The position numbers and the translations under genes are program-made. Source: Limnoperna fortunei (Eukaryota; Mollusca; Bivalvia; Mytilida; Modiolidae). Taken from it: a stretch of 64,000 nucleotides of DNA. Under the pieces are notes generated by a model. That model ran no database searches, had not been told where the DNA came from, and saw only the letters and a list, made by a program, of their open reading frames with translations. Below, piece by piece: positions 26,501 to 34,869 of this stretch. The stretch is from the NCBI GenBank assembly GCA_944474755.1, contig OX104113.1:26726432-26790431 (forward strand), given 5' to 3'. Position 1 is the first letter of the stretch. Each line of letters begins with the position of its first letter.

Positions 26501-26677
26501 ATGTTTAAAAAGGAGCTGATAATAAATAATGATATTTTATTGATATTGACTCAGGTTGAATTAGGATGGTACAGCCACGGAGAGCAGTTAGATCATTGGT
26601 ATGACATCATGGAGCATCCTCATAGACCTACGGATTACTGGCATCCTGTGATAAAAACAACTAAAATAGGTTCATGA
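1962..26677 (+). CDS. Synaptotagmin-like tandem-C2 protein, Ca2+-independent type (9-exon gene, whole span)
   Basis: Nine exons (1962-2508, 16500-16694, 18457-18596, 20867-21040, 23052-23171, 24545-24751, 25044-25158, 25823-26028, 26555-26677) join in phase through GT..AG introns into 608 codons plus stop. Residues 1-182 are Ser/Arg-rich, with RRTS/RRGS motifs. About 183-330 is a polar linker. C2A spans about 331-455 and C2B about 464-600, ending in the synaptotagmin-like HWYDIM..P.RP..YWHPV. No hydrophobic membrane segment or signal peptide is present, so a cytosolic or peripheral location is inferred. Both C2 domains have NPYVK (Asn368, Asn500) in place of DPYVK, and the third loops lack the D-x-D pattern. 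Ca2+ binding is therefore not expected, as in the Syt12/14/15/16/17 group. The likely role is membrane or protein docking in trafficking. The exact subfamily (Syt15, Syt17 or Syt12-like) is not settled. Confidence 0.88.
3380..3800 (+). repeat. Two diverged copies of the CGAAACGCGCGTCTGGCG-core repeat
   Basis: CACTGATGAGACTTGACGAAACCCGGATCTGGCG at about 3376-3410 and GCCACTGATGTGACTTG...TTCTGGCG at about 3683-3728 are decayed copies of a family seen in better form at 29130, 29490 and 33890. The GGGTCGATGCCTTTACTGGTGGACTG stretch at 3438-3520 is the downstream part of the same repeat (compare 38246-38310 and 29395-29440). Confidence 0.6.
3801..7360. other. Intron 1 sequence, nothing recognised
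   Basis: AT-rich intronic DNA. The short open frames here lack homology that I recognise and splice context. A stretch at about 6390-6480 (CAAAACAAAAGCCAAAAATTAAATAACTCG) resembles the - strand of the CATGCCATAAAACC repeat family but is too decayed to delimit. Confidence 0.5.
7372..7478. repeat. About 34-bp minisatellite, three copies
   Basis: AGTAATACTAAGTATACTCAACTACACATAAC is followed by AGTAATACTACGTACACCTCAACTACACTTAGC and AGGAATACTAAGTATACCTCAACTACAC. Confidence 0.75.
8151..8180. other. Perfect 12-bp stem with A6 loop
   Basis: TCGTACCCTCGC, then AAAAAA, then GCGAGGGTACGA. It is a perfect, GC-rich inverted repeat in AT-rich intronic DNA. It could form a stable RNA hairpin in the intron-1 transcript. 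Confidence 0.8.
8850..10530 (-). pseudogene. Penelope-like element, decayed reverse transcriptase
   Basis: Reading the - strand, the order is VITGDLNIV (near 10500), the region of ASTLYTAIPHTQLK type (about 9810-9845), the RT block FQQTVGIPMGTNCAPLLANL (about 9540-9600) and the catalytic FRYIDDVLSLNN, with YIDD at 9449-9438. These are hallmarks of Penelope-like retroelement RTs. Stops and frameshifts separate the pieces. The IYPRSLKLK segment and KRDDFNF-type C-terminal part follow to about 9190, then non-coding downstream sequence to about 8850. No GIY-YIG endonuclease was clearly identified. Confidence 0.75.
10640..11080 (+). pseudogene. Penelope-like element, C-terminal RT fragment
   Basis: The + strand reads EIKDTHKG and then KRDDFKFVILNFPFLYSNN followed by PPSPTYAVYFSQL. 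This is the conserved segment that follows the RT catalytic domain in Penelope-like elements (KRDDFNFPIVNFP type). Further decayed similarity runs through MKDILYLYP (about 10960). It lies head to head with the - strand copy ending near 10530. Confidence 0.65.
11090..12830. other. Intron 1 sequence between Penelope fragments
   Basis: AT-rich, with no gene recognised. The open frames at 11000-11455 overlap on both strands and have no recognisable motif. Confidence 0.45.
12834..13986 (+). pseudogene. Penelope-like element, second RT copy
   Basis: The + strand starts VITGDLNIVDN and continues with GPIYREPKSINWNYNK, DALKTLSDIHDRYVVVPADK, HLEVWI, FSTLYTAIPPN and FNFTFRYNDDVLSLNNSKFG. The catalytic motif at 13943-13954 is YNDD instead of YIDD. 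Many stops and frameshifts are present. It matches the 8850-10530 copy in opposite orientation. The C-terminal part is missing after NSKFG. Confidence 0.75.
14000..16490. other. Distal intron 1, nothing recognised
   Basis: AT-rich DNA. The only small structure seen is an imperfect palindrome GGTACGGTTCCGACCGTACC near 16158-16177. Confidence 0.45.
16500..16694 (+). CDS. Exon 2: acidic then basic linker
   Basis: Acceptor TTTTTGCAG precedes it and donor GTAAAT follows. The 195 bases enter and leave in phase 1, encoding residues 183-247. An acidic stretch (DYSDSETIEEDYMAEMAEM) is followed by a basic one with RRSHS, another basophilic kinase-type motif, and then IRRPTHVFLPEG. No domain is recognised and it is probably disordered. 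The junction codon with exon 1 is G|AT, Asp. Confidence 0.87.
16695..20866. other. Introns 2 and 3 (around exon 3), nothing else recognised
   Basis: Outside exon 3 this is AT-rich sequence without transposon motifs. The open frames at 17399-17641 and 18163-18360 lack splice support and known motifs. Confidence 0.4.
18457..18596 (+). CDS. Exon 3: Gly/Arg-rich linker
   Basis: Acceptor CTTACAG and donor GTAAGT bound 140 bases that take phase 1 to phase 0 (residues 248-294). It starts GRGRGDGRRITLSSLVV and ends in a Gln/Lys-rich stretch (QYQYQRKKPKLN). It is low-complexity, with no domain. It is too short to appear as an open reading frame with its own ATG, but the phases on both sides fit exactly. 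Confidence 0.85.
20867..21040 (+). CDS. Exon 4: linker and start of C2A
   Basis: Acceptor TTTTTTTCAG leads into 174 bases, phase 0 to 0 (residues 295-352). A Met/Asp/Pro-rich stretch (LDDMMMPSFTPPMPPTG) precedes the first two beta strands of C2A (GKLKVQF...SLTVIIIE). The donor after GAG is GTTTGA, which lacks A at +3 and +4. It is weak but gives the correct join to exon 5, forming VIIIE|ADNL, the usual end of strand 2 of a synaptotagmin C2 domain. Confidence 0.86.
21041..22600. other. Intron 4, left part
   Basis: Mostly featureless AT-rich DNA. The stretch 22080-22560 is less AT-rich (ATATACCCACGGCGTTGCTAGGTC) and may be the outer part of the same repeat as the hairpin at 22601-22740, but its boundaries cannot be set. 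Confidence 0.35.
22601..22740. repeat. Foldback (hairpin) element in intron 4
   Basis: GTTATACACGTTCATATCCG continuing TAGATATGGAG at the left end is the near-perfect reverse complement of the right end, which finishes CGGATATGAACGTATATAAC. The arms are about 32 bp and the centre contains CCTTCGGCTTCGCCTCAGGGC. It is about 140 bp, the size of a small foldback/MITE or part of one. Confidence 0.75.
23052..23171 (+). CDS. Exon 5: C2A loop 1 and strands 3-4
   Basis: Acceptor TTATTTCAG, donor GTAAGC, 120 bases in phase 0 (residues 353-392). Begins ADNLRIAGLP and reaches INPYVKAFLVPG. In Ca2+-binding synaptotagmins the equivalent of Asn368 is Asp, and a second Asp lies earlier in the loop. Neither is obvious here, so loop 1 looks degenerate. 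The exon ends in a basic strand (YRTKTIPKTK), as in the family. Confidence 0.88.
23994..24425. repeat. 55-bp minisatellite in intron 5
   Basis: TTTGATGGAACTCT recurs at 24017, 24073, 24128, 24183, 24238, 24292 and 24347, with a decayed copy at 24402. The period is 54-56 bp and there are about 7.7 copies, each ending with CGTAAATAATAGTGTTATTTTACATCAG-like sequence. The array ends about 120 bp before exon 6. Confidence 0.9.
24545..24751 (+). CDS. Exon 6: remainder of C2A
   Basis: Acceptor TTTTTTTACAG, donor GTGAGT, 207 bases in phase 0 (residues 393-461). TPVFLEKFTI matches the family motif NPVFNE.F.F. Loop 3, normally YDFDRFSKHD, reads YSSHNVTRRH and so keeps none of the acidic ligands. LVGMASI corresponds to the IGE strand. 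A 55-bp minisatellite ends about 120 bases upstream of this exon. Confidence 0.88.
25044..25158 (+). CDS. Exon 7: start of C2B
   Basis: Acceptor CGTCTTTTAG, donor GTAAGT, 115 bases taking phase 0 to 1 (residues 462-499 plus one base). LHQGDIRISGCY...AGKIVFNVLEARNLP is the typical opening of a synaptotagmin C2B. Loop 1 (RVSLLGAI) has no Asp. The last base, A, joins AT of exon 8 to make AAT, Asn500. Confidence 0.87.
25823..26028 (+). CDS. Exon 8: central C2B
   Basis: The acceptor is TTGCCAG ending at 25822 and the donor is GTATGT. The 206 bases take phase 1 to 0 (residues 500-568). Genomic reading through the acceptor would show DPYVK, but the spliced codon is A|AT, giving NPYVK. The polybasic strand reads RTDKHKTKV. 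Loop 3 is HKDMMMGVQK instead of the D-Y-D pattern. No Ca2+ ligand set is left. Confidence 0.87.
26555..26677 (+). CDS. Exon 9: C-terminus of C2B and stop
   Basis: Acceptor TTGACTCAG, 123 bases in phase 0, stop TGA at 26675-26677 (residues 569-608). VELGWYSHGEQLDHWYDIM with HPHRPTDYWHPV is the synaptotagmin C-terminal signature (HW..M...PRRP...WHxL) with the final Leu replaced by Val. The tail KTTKIGS is short and shows no hydrophobic C-terminal anchor. Confidence 0.88.
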   Translation, partial: VELGWYSHGEQLDHWYDIMEHPHRPTDYWHPVIKTTKIGS

Positions 26678-27180
26678 CCCGATTCTTTACTAAACTCATA
26701 AATGAAGTCATACCGACGGCAGCCAGTATACAAGCATTCATATCGTTGTTCAATCAATGACAGTTATCTACACGGCTGCCCAAGTAAGAATCCTGCTTTG
26801 GGATTTAACGTCAAACTGGATCATTTGTAACTTGTCGTCATATATTCAAATACAAACCAGATATGATCTGTTGAGCAATAACAGTAGTAGTTAAGCAACT
26901 GTTAAGTTAGTTAAGTTCCTGCTGAAAATAGACAATGTATGAACAGATAAAAATTAAACATTTTTGAAAGCAAGTAACATATCTATCCATTTATTATACA
27001 CGTATTTATTTTTGTATCAATGTTTCTAATGACATAGTTGGACACTAGAATGTTATTTATTCTACTACCATTAGCATTTAAGCAAAGACATTTCTAACCT
27101 AAAGTATCATTTTTATTAATGTATAAATTAATTATAGACACGTTTATGTGTCCATGATGTATCAGCATAAAATTAATAAA
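26678..27180 (+). other. Probable 3' UTR of the synaptotagmin-like gene
   Basis: No coding potential is seen. The first canonical AATAAA downstream of the stop is at 27175-27180 and another is at 27583-27588. Either could define the transcript end. Confidence 0.4.
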
Positions 27181-27199
27181 CATGCGCTTGATATCAAAA

Positions 27200-28970
27200 G
27201 AATACGATCAATTTGCATTTTTGTAGGTCTTTCATCCACAGCTGTATCCTAACAGTTTAGATTGTGGATACTTAACACATTGCTTTATGGACGGTTTAAA
27301 CATTTCCGACAGCGATGTCTAGGCATTTATAATAGCATCCTTATTTATTGTCAACCATTTTTAATCCCTTTTGCCTTGTTTAATTTAATTTGATTGTTTG
27401 TTTTGTTTTTTTAGAAAGATGGTATTTAATTCATATTGTTGAAAACGCATTTATTTTCTAAACAAAAATGTTTTATAAGTTGTTTTTGGTCATTTATACT
27501 TTCACTTGTAAACAGTTTTGTATATATATACTGTGATAAAGATGACATAAATATAGTAGTGCTGTTTATGTTTCATGTTACCAATAAAGACTATTTTGTA
27601 ATAAAAAATTTGATTTCTCTGTTTGTTAAAAAAACAGACGCTTGTGATAGAGAAAGGCTCTAGCTCTGAGTTCTGCAATCAATTTCAGCTATGCAGTTAC
27701 ACAGTCAAAAACTTAATTTACAAAACAAATATGAATATTTTTTTACGATTCAAGCCTTCAAGGTGATCCTTAAACGTAACTGTTCATAGTGCTGAGTTTT
27801 TATGTAACAAACGGAGAATACAAATCTTTCATATTTTTACCTCAATTATTTCCGCCTACTTTACCGACCTTTAACGGAAATGGTTATTGATATTCCGATT
27901 ACGAAAATGAAAGTAGACTGATACATCATAAAAACTTCCGATCTTCTGTTTTTTCTTTTATAAAATTAGAAACCAGTGCACTTTTTTACATCCGTGATAA
28001 TAAACAGCAAAAATCTAAGTTATCCAACATAATACAAGGTTGGGTTAAGCTCAGAAGCCAAATATTTGGTCATTGCAAAAGAATTCTTTTTTTAAGAAAA
28101 CAACCCGGTTCCAATCACCCATACAGGTGTTCAGTGCGTTTCACGCCATTGGATTAAGGATACCGTCTTGGTGTGGGTTCTAAGGTTATAATGCGGCAAA
28201 TCTTTGTCCTCGAAAATAATATTGCCCTACTTGAAAAATTCCACTCTCCCTGCACGTTTAAAACCCATCGTAGGCGCATAAAAGAGAAGTTACTTCTCTT
28301 AATCCCAAATATTCTATTTTTACAACCGCAGACAACATTTGCTGCCTATGGTTACTTCTATTTCGCCAATTGATTTTATTTTTTGGTCTGCTATTTTTTT
28401 GTAAGCACCAATTATGAGTTATGTCTAGAAAACTTGCTCGTCTGCTGTAAAAAGTGTATCTTTTATCTCATAACATTTGTTTTTGAACCACTGAGTTGAT
28501 GTATTCGGAGATGATATAGTAGCGCCTGAGAGCATTACCAGTCTAATAGTGGCAATTTATTGCTGACAATTACCTTATTTCTTTCATTGATATAGTCTTT
28601 TTTAACTGCAATTAAATTTAAAAAATTGTAAATTCTGAGGTCTTTTTATTTCTATAATGAAGATTGTCTAAGCATAGTTTTAACAATTTGAGGAATTAAG
28701 TTATTTGGTCATTGGATTGATCTTCACTGTCACGAAAAGACTTACTAAACTGGCCACCCTTTTATCTTTGATGACATTTTATTGTTAAGCTTAATCTACC
28801 GCTAATTATCGCTGAAATACTGCTTGCTGAATGTTAAACAACTATTCAATCAATCAATTAATAGATCGATCAATTACTCAACCTGATTGCATTCGTTGAA
28901 ACATTTATAAACTTAAAATAATGACAACAAACTACTGGTGTGTATCTGATATAGATATAACAGTTGTCAA
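27200..28970. other. Intergenic, nothing coding
   Basis: AT-rich sequence. A SINE 3' end remnant (GCTGAAATACTGCTTGCTGAATGTTAAAC plus (CAAT)n) lies at about 28811-28865. No other feature is recognised. Confidence 0.45.
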
Positions 28971-28979
28971 AGTAAAATT

Positions 28980-29340
28980 TAATCATACGTCTTCTAGTAT
29001 TTATTAGCAGTTCAAAGAGAGAGCCCAAAGTAGTTTTTGAGACTTTCTACAGTATCATTAATTTCTGGTTCACTGCAATATAAAATGTCATCAAAGATAC
29101 CAAGGTTAATAGAATTTATTACGCCAGACGCGCTTTTCGTCTAACCAAGATTAACAGTGGCGCTCGCCAAACAAAATTTAAAATCAAAATGAATGAGATG
29201 TTGTAGAGCTTTTATCACTAAAATTCCAAAAACGTTATACCAAATCCGGCTAACGCTATCTACACCTTGAAAATAGAAAAAAACATTAGAATTGAAAAAT
29301 TTTTTAATATTTCAGGGCAGTAAATTTGACAATGACTATA
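28980..29340 (-). repeat. CGAAACGCGCGTCTGGCG-core repeat, copy A
   Basis: TTACGCCAGACGCGCTTTTCG at about 29118-29138, with flanks AAAATGTCATCAAAGATACCAAGG and GAATGAGATGTTGTAGAGCTTTTATC, matches the next copy at 29440-29680 almost base for base. On the - strand it reads CGAAAAGCGCGTCTGGCGTAA. It is a family I remember as very abundant in mussel genomes. Confidence 0.75.
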
Positions 29341-29379
29341 TCAATAATTAATCAATGATATTCCTGTCAGCACCGAAGT

Positions 29380-29680
29380 GTTACTACTGGGCTGGTGATA
29401 CCCTCGGGGACTAACAGTCCACCAGCAGGGGCATCGACCCATGGTTGCAAATAAAATGTCATCAAAGATACTAAGGTTAATACATGTAGAATTTACTACG
29501 CCAGACGCGCGTTTCGTCTAACCAAGAATCATCAGTGGCGCTCGAACCCAAACAATATTTAAAATCCAAATGAATGAGATGTTGTAGAGCTTTTATCGCT
29601 AAAATTCCAAAAACGTTATACAAATCCGGCTAAGGCTATCTACACCTTGAAAAAAAACCTTAGAATTAAAATATCTTTCG
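29380..29680 (-). repeat. CGAAACGCGCGTCTGGCG-core repeat, copy B
   Basis: Same family and orientation as the preceding copy, with TACGCCAGACGCGCGTTTCG near 29500. It includes the GGGCTGGTGATACCCTCGGGGACTAACAGTCCACCAGC segment at 29390-29430, seen as a decayed match at 3450-3510 and 38246-38310. Confidence 0.75.
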
Positions 29681-29991
29681 AAATATATTGCGATATATTG
29701 TATGTTAAATTCTGTCCTATTAATATTATTTAGCCTTCATATATGCATTTGAGACCGAAGTTGGAAGACTGATTGTTTTCTTTCTGTTTATTTTTCATAT
29801 ATGGATTCTTAGATGTGAGTTAATTGATCTCCTCTAGTATGATGTTGTTAACATAGCAGTTATCATGGTCGGTTGCAATCCTTTTAGTACTTCGACTTTC
29901 CACTTGACAAGTGTGCATGAACCATAAAATTTCGGAAGCGATTTCTAAATTGTTTATTCTGTGGTCTGTTTATTATTTAAATGCAAATTGC

Positions 29992-30216
29992 CTTAGGGGT
30001 CATCCATAATTTCACAAGTTTGCAAAGAGCACTCTTTTTGAAAACCCCCTCCCTCCCTCCAAAAAAGTACGTCAATATTTTTTGGCAAGTCTGCACATCC
30101 ACATTACCGGAAGTTTAAAGAACGTACCGAAAAAATGTTGAAATTGAAACCCCCTCCCCCTATAGTGCTCTTTGCAAACTCGTGAAAAATGTTGACAATT
30201 ATGGATGACCCCTAAG
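29992..30216. mobile_element. 225-bp foldback MITE-like element
   Basis: The left end CTTAGGGGTCATCCATAATT and right end AATTATGGATGACCCCTAAG are exact inverted repeats. The arms continue through TTGCAAAGAGCACT / AGTGCTCTTTGCAA and CCCCCTCCCTCC / GGGG-type blocks. It has no coding capacity. Confidence 0.85.
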
Positions 30217-30550
30217 CATATTTTAAAGGATTTAGTTTATTAAATTATTTGGCCTGCACTTGTCTAGTTGTAGACACAATTTCTACCACATTTTGTAAAT
30301 GAGACAGAAATCAACATTTTTATAGTACCGTATTCCTTGCTGGAGTTATTTATAAATCAGAATGTTCTTTGACTACAAAAATTGAAATATACATGCATGT
30401 ATACAAATACTTATATTTACGTTATTTTCTGGGTTACGTAAATAAAAAATACTTTCGTCAGAAATAAAGCAAATATGTGTAACCATCTCAAAATAAAGTT
30501 TCCTGATGCAGTCAGATGGTGTCATAAAGATTCATTACATGCAATCATCA

Positions 30551-32026
30551 TATACTCACTCAAAAAAGAAACGCAACATCGGATAAATTTTTTCAAATCA
30601 TTTTTTGCGGACAAATAACCTATCAATACTCAAATATATATACCCAAGATCATAATTACACCTTAATGAACGGTTTCCAGGTGAAAGCATTTAAGTACAT
30701 CCACCCGTAAACGACTGTGGTCGAAGTCTGGAACACACTATGAATTACGCATTGCTAAAAACACGGTCGACTTTCACGTGCAAATCATGAGTATTTTTTT
30801 ATCTCTGACAATTGATATAAAATTCCGCTATGTCTTTTCTTGACTGCATTAGTAAAATGAAATTCTGATAAGGTGAAGCTATGCCAAGGATCGATGATGC
30901 TACCCGTAATTTGGCTAGGGGTTGAATCGAGGCCGGTGAATCACAAAATACTGTTGCCAGAACGTACAATGTTCATATATATCACAATTTCACGCATTTG
31001 GAGACGCTACAAGCAGTTTGGTACAACGACAAACTGACAACGTTTAGGGCGTCCACGTGTTACAACTCGGACGCAGGATCGTTACATTTAGATTATTCCA
31101 TCTACGAAACAAGACTATTGCTGCAACAGAAACAGCTGTATACTTCCCTAGGTTGCGTCGTATATCACAACAGACAGTACGCAATCGGTTAAGCTCTCAT
31201 GGATTGCGGACAAGAAGTCCTTACGTCGGACGTCGGAGCAACACTGAGACGCCAAACAAAGCCGAGCAAGGGTAAAATGGTGTACTACCGTTCAGGTATG
31301 GAATTAACAGAACTGGAGAAAAATTTGGTTCAGCTTGTAAAGCGAAATGGTCGCATACGAGTGTGCAGGCGCTTTAATGAACATTTTGCGAGACAATTTT
31401 GGTGGAGGCAGTGTTATGATGTGGGCTGCTATCTCTTTCGCCAGGAACACACAGCTGATACATATCCAAATCAATCTCAACGTGTTAGGTATAGAGACGA
31501 ATTTATACGGCCGCATTTATTGCCCATAATTGACATTCAAAGAGAAATTTTTCAACATGACAATACCCGACCACATAAAGCAGGTTTAACGGTAGATTTT
31601 TTAGAGCAGCAGAATGTCGATGTGATCCGTTGGCCATTACGATCTCCGGATCTGTGGGAGAACTGGATCGGCGCGTGCGCCAACGACAACCACCGCCACA
31701 AAATATGCATCAATTAGAGCAGGCAATTCAGTATGAGTGGAAAAGGATACCGCGTGTTCGTACTCAGCGTTTAATAGAGTCCATGCCAAGAAGAGTCATG
31801 GCTGTTTTACCAGCAAAGGTGGGCACAAAAGATACTGACATTTTTGGGTGATTTATTTACAATATGCGACAAAATGTTATATTTCATGGTAAAAGAACTC
31901 ATGAACAAGAAGTGTGCCGATTTTTACATTTCTATATCAATTATTTATATCATAACTTGTTAAAATAATATATGAAGTAAAAATCCCATTTTTTTGTATG
32001 TTGCGTTTCTTTTTGGAGTGAGTATA
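30551..32026 (+). mobile_element. Tc1-like DNA transposon with terminal inverted repeats
   Basis: The left end TATACTCACTCAAAAAAGAA and right end TTCTTTTTGGAGTGAGTATA are inverted repeats of about 28 bp with one or two mismatches, both continuing into GTTGCGTTTC/GAAACGCAAC. TA at both borders fits the Tc1/mariner target. The 1.48-kb length is typical. The internal transposase is broken. Confidence 0.88.
30881..31851 (+). pseudogene. Broken Tc1-like transposase
   Basis: Starts MPRIDDATRNLARG and then hits TGA at 30923-30925. Frameshifted pieces follow: ISRIWRRYKQFGTT (HTH), TVRNRLSSHGLRTRSPYVGRR, GGGSVMMWAAISF, QHDNTRPHKAGLTVDFLEQQ with the second catalytic Asp, and SPDL joined directly to WENW. 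The NPIE-type motif with the catalytic Glu is deleted at about 31650. The last recognisable part is RRVRQRQPPPQNMHQLEQAI. It cannot encode an active enzyme. Confidence 0.82.
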
Positions 32027-32029
32027 TTT

Positions 32030-33880
32030 GTAGAGTTTGAAACAGTTCGTATATAAATGTGCCTCTTTTGTGTATTTGTGATTTCGTATGCTTTCTTGTA
32101 GTTCTAGTTTGCTGTGTCTTTAATATTTTCAACCTTCTTACAGTGCTTTTTTATTGAGTATTTTAAAATCGATCTTTTTCATTTGAATAAATAATACAAG
32201 TCAGAATAAAACTAAGCTATCACATAAAAACAACGATTAATCAGCAATTTCTAGAGTTTTGTATCTGCATATCTCCAGCAAATGATCATGTCGTTACTAC
32301 ATCCAGAAAAATATATTATTGACGCCATGTTAGGTTATCCGATATCAGTATTTTTTAATTGCAGCATTTTCTTTGCAGTACAGTACAATATCCCTATACT
32401 TTTTGTTTTATCATAGGTCAGTCACTTTGTTACATTATGTAGGTTGTAATGTATCATCGTTTTAAATATTATATAAAAAACCACATAAGTCTTCAAATAA
32501 TATCCACCGTCTTTGGAATGTAACAAAGCAGCATTCCATTACATTAATCATATACTGGTACTGTGGGATACGAAGGTTTAAGATAGGTTATGTTAGTTTC
32601 TTGACATTTATAGTGCCTGTATGTCTGGTAAAGTTGCTTAACATTAATTGACGTACCATTTTTTACGAATTCTTTCTGTAGTTACGTTTTATGTATTGTC
32701 TTACATTTTAACTCGACATAAAAAGCAACTATTTGATCAACCGTCATCTGCGTCTTAGTCATTCAGTTTTCAGTTAAGAACTTCTTCAGACTTTCTCTCG
32801 ATTTGTTATTAAGTTTATTCTGATAACGACATAATCATTAAACAATATAATTTAATTTTATCATTTTTAAAGACAAAAGGACATAGAGTGTTTCTTGTCA
32901 TTTGCTTATTTGCATATATTGTCTTAGGAACATTTAATATACCTTTTAAAGATATAATTAGAGTTTATTTTCTCAATCAGATAAACATAATCAGTTTTTA
33001 AGAAGGCTTTTTGACTTTGATATATACCGTATTTATTGCAACTTATCACTGAGGTCAATTATTATGTTGACATTTAACCAATGTATCGTTCGCAATTGCA
33101 GATCATCACATTTAATCTTTTTCATTTATCTGGTTACAAGATTTACGTTTTTTAGTTCTAAAAAGGGGTTATAAACGTAATTTATTGTTCTCAGCATTAT
33201 GTGTTTAAAAAGGGATTCTTATTTAACAAGTAAATATCCAATTAATCATTGTTCAGGTTTATTCTTTAGAGATTTAAAGGAACAGAGAAAACAATTTAGA
33301 TTTGTTATTTATTGTTCAGTTATCACTCGTTTTTAATGTTATCTGTATATTTTTGCTCAGTTTGAAAATATCAGTATGCAACAAGTCTCAACTAAACGAA
33401 AAAGTTGTATTCTGCATTTTTGTAAAATAAAGTCAGGTTATATATAGTTTTAAATAGCACAAATTTTTGATCTTAGATTTGATATATCAGTCAAGTTATG
33501 TAACTCTCATAAAAAGTACTGTAAATACAGCTTTTATTCCTTTGAAGCTGCATATAATTTTCTTTTATTGTGATTATGTAATACAACAGAGATTAGATCC
33601 ATAAATTTATTTCAGCTAGTCAGTTAAATTATTTTTAGAGTACATGTCATTAAATAAATGGTTCAAACATAAAATTATTCCAACTACAATCAAATATGAT
33701 TATTCCGGAAGTGATCAAATCTTTTCGTTACTTAAAATAATATTTATTATAACATATATAAATTGGTTGGTACACTCTTTAGGCTTTTTATATAATATTT
33801 TGAAGTACCTGTATTGCGTATTTACACGATCCCTGTGGACTTATATTATTCCATCGCCAAATGAAAAAAATACTTGAAGC
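32030..33880. other. Intergenic, nothing recognised
   Basis: AT-rich. Short segments recur nearby: ATGTATCATCGTTTTAAATATTATATAA (32450) again at 34363, and TTGGTTGGTACACTCTTTAGGCTT (33765) again at 34274. Confidence 0.45.
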
Positions 33881-33887
33881 ATTTAGA

Positions 33888-33960
33888 GTTAAACGCCACT
33901 GATGAGTCTTGAGTAGACGAAACGCGCGTCTGGCGTAATGAATTTGTCACCTTGGTAATT
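33888..33960 (+). repeat. CGAAACGCGCGTCTGGCG-core repeat, well preserved
   Basis: GCCACTGATGAGTCTTGAGTAGACGAAACGCGCGTCTGGCGTAATGAATTTGTCACCTTGG on the + strand. This is the best-preserved core of the family in the window. Confidence 0.75.
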
Positions 33961-34484
33961 TTGATTACATCTTGTTGGAATATTTGAGCAAAGCCAAGTA
34001 ACAGCACGACACGTCCACGGATGGCGGACTGGAAAGCAACTTTTTGGGGTTTAGTTGAATTGAGAAAGTTTAAGATCAATATGTTATGACTTGTTTACGT
34101 CATTTATTTATATTGACATTCAATGACTAAGGCCATTCGTTGGTCAGTCTTTGTCTAAATTTTAGACAAGAAACACCGTCATTTGTATCGTTGCATAATC
34201 TTCTAGACTTGTATATTATTTTTTGTTTATGCTGTATTGTCATGTTTCTCGATCCGATACTTAATAAGCTTGCTGGTTGGTACACTCTTTAGGCTTGTAC
34301 ATGTATTGTGTATTTACACGATCTCATTGGACTATCGTTGCATAATCTTCTAGACTTGTGATGTATCATCGTTTTAAATATTATATAACAAACCAATAAA
34401 AATATATAAATACATATTTCATGGATTCATTCTATAAAGTGTTGAATTTTAACAATCTTGTATTGCTAATCGTTTACGAAACAA

Positions 34485-34859
34485 ACGTCGGAAAATTCAT
34501 TCATCACTCGTTGGAAGGCGTATTAGCGGACATATCTTGTGTCAGACAGCACAACACTTTGGCATTCACTTTAGTATTGTATCCCGGCTACTGAAACGTT
34601 ATCGAGATGATGGAACTATCCAGGAACGTCCTCGCCAGATCGACCCCTAAAAACATCTGAAAGGGAGGATAGAGCACTCGTTCGTGTAGCCAAGCGCAAA
34701 CCGTTAACCGCTGCAAGATTTCTTCGTGACGATTAGAATATTGCAACCAGAGTCGCCGTTCGAACAGTTAACAGGCGCCTAAACAATACAAGGTTGAGAG
34801 CTCGTCGTCCATTGAAACGTCCAATGTTGAAACAGAGACATCGCCAAGCACGTTTAGAG
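34485..34859 (+). pseudogene. Truncated Tc1-like transposase (N-terminal third)
   Basis: CAGCACAACACTTTGGCATTCACTTTAGTATTG onward matches 53310-53626 closely: HTH region, then GTIQERP, RALVRVAKRKPLTAARF and RRPLKRPMLKQRHRQARLE. It contains an in-frame stop and indels. Homology stops abruptly after CACGTTTAGAG at 34859, before the catalytic domain. Confidence 0.82.
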
Positions 34860-34869
34860 AGGAGGTGTA

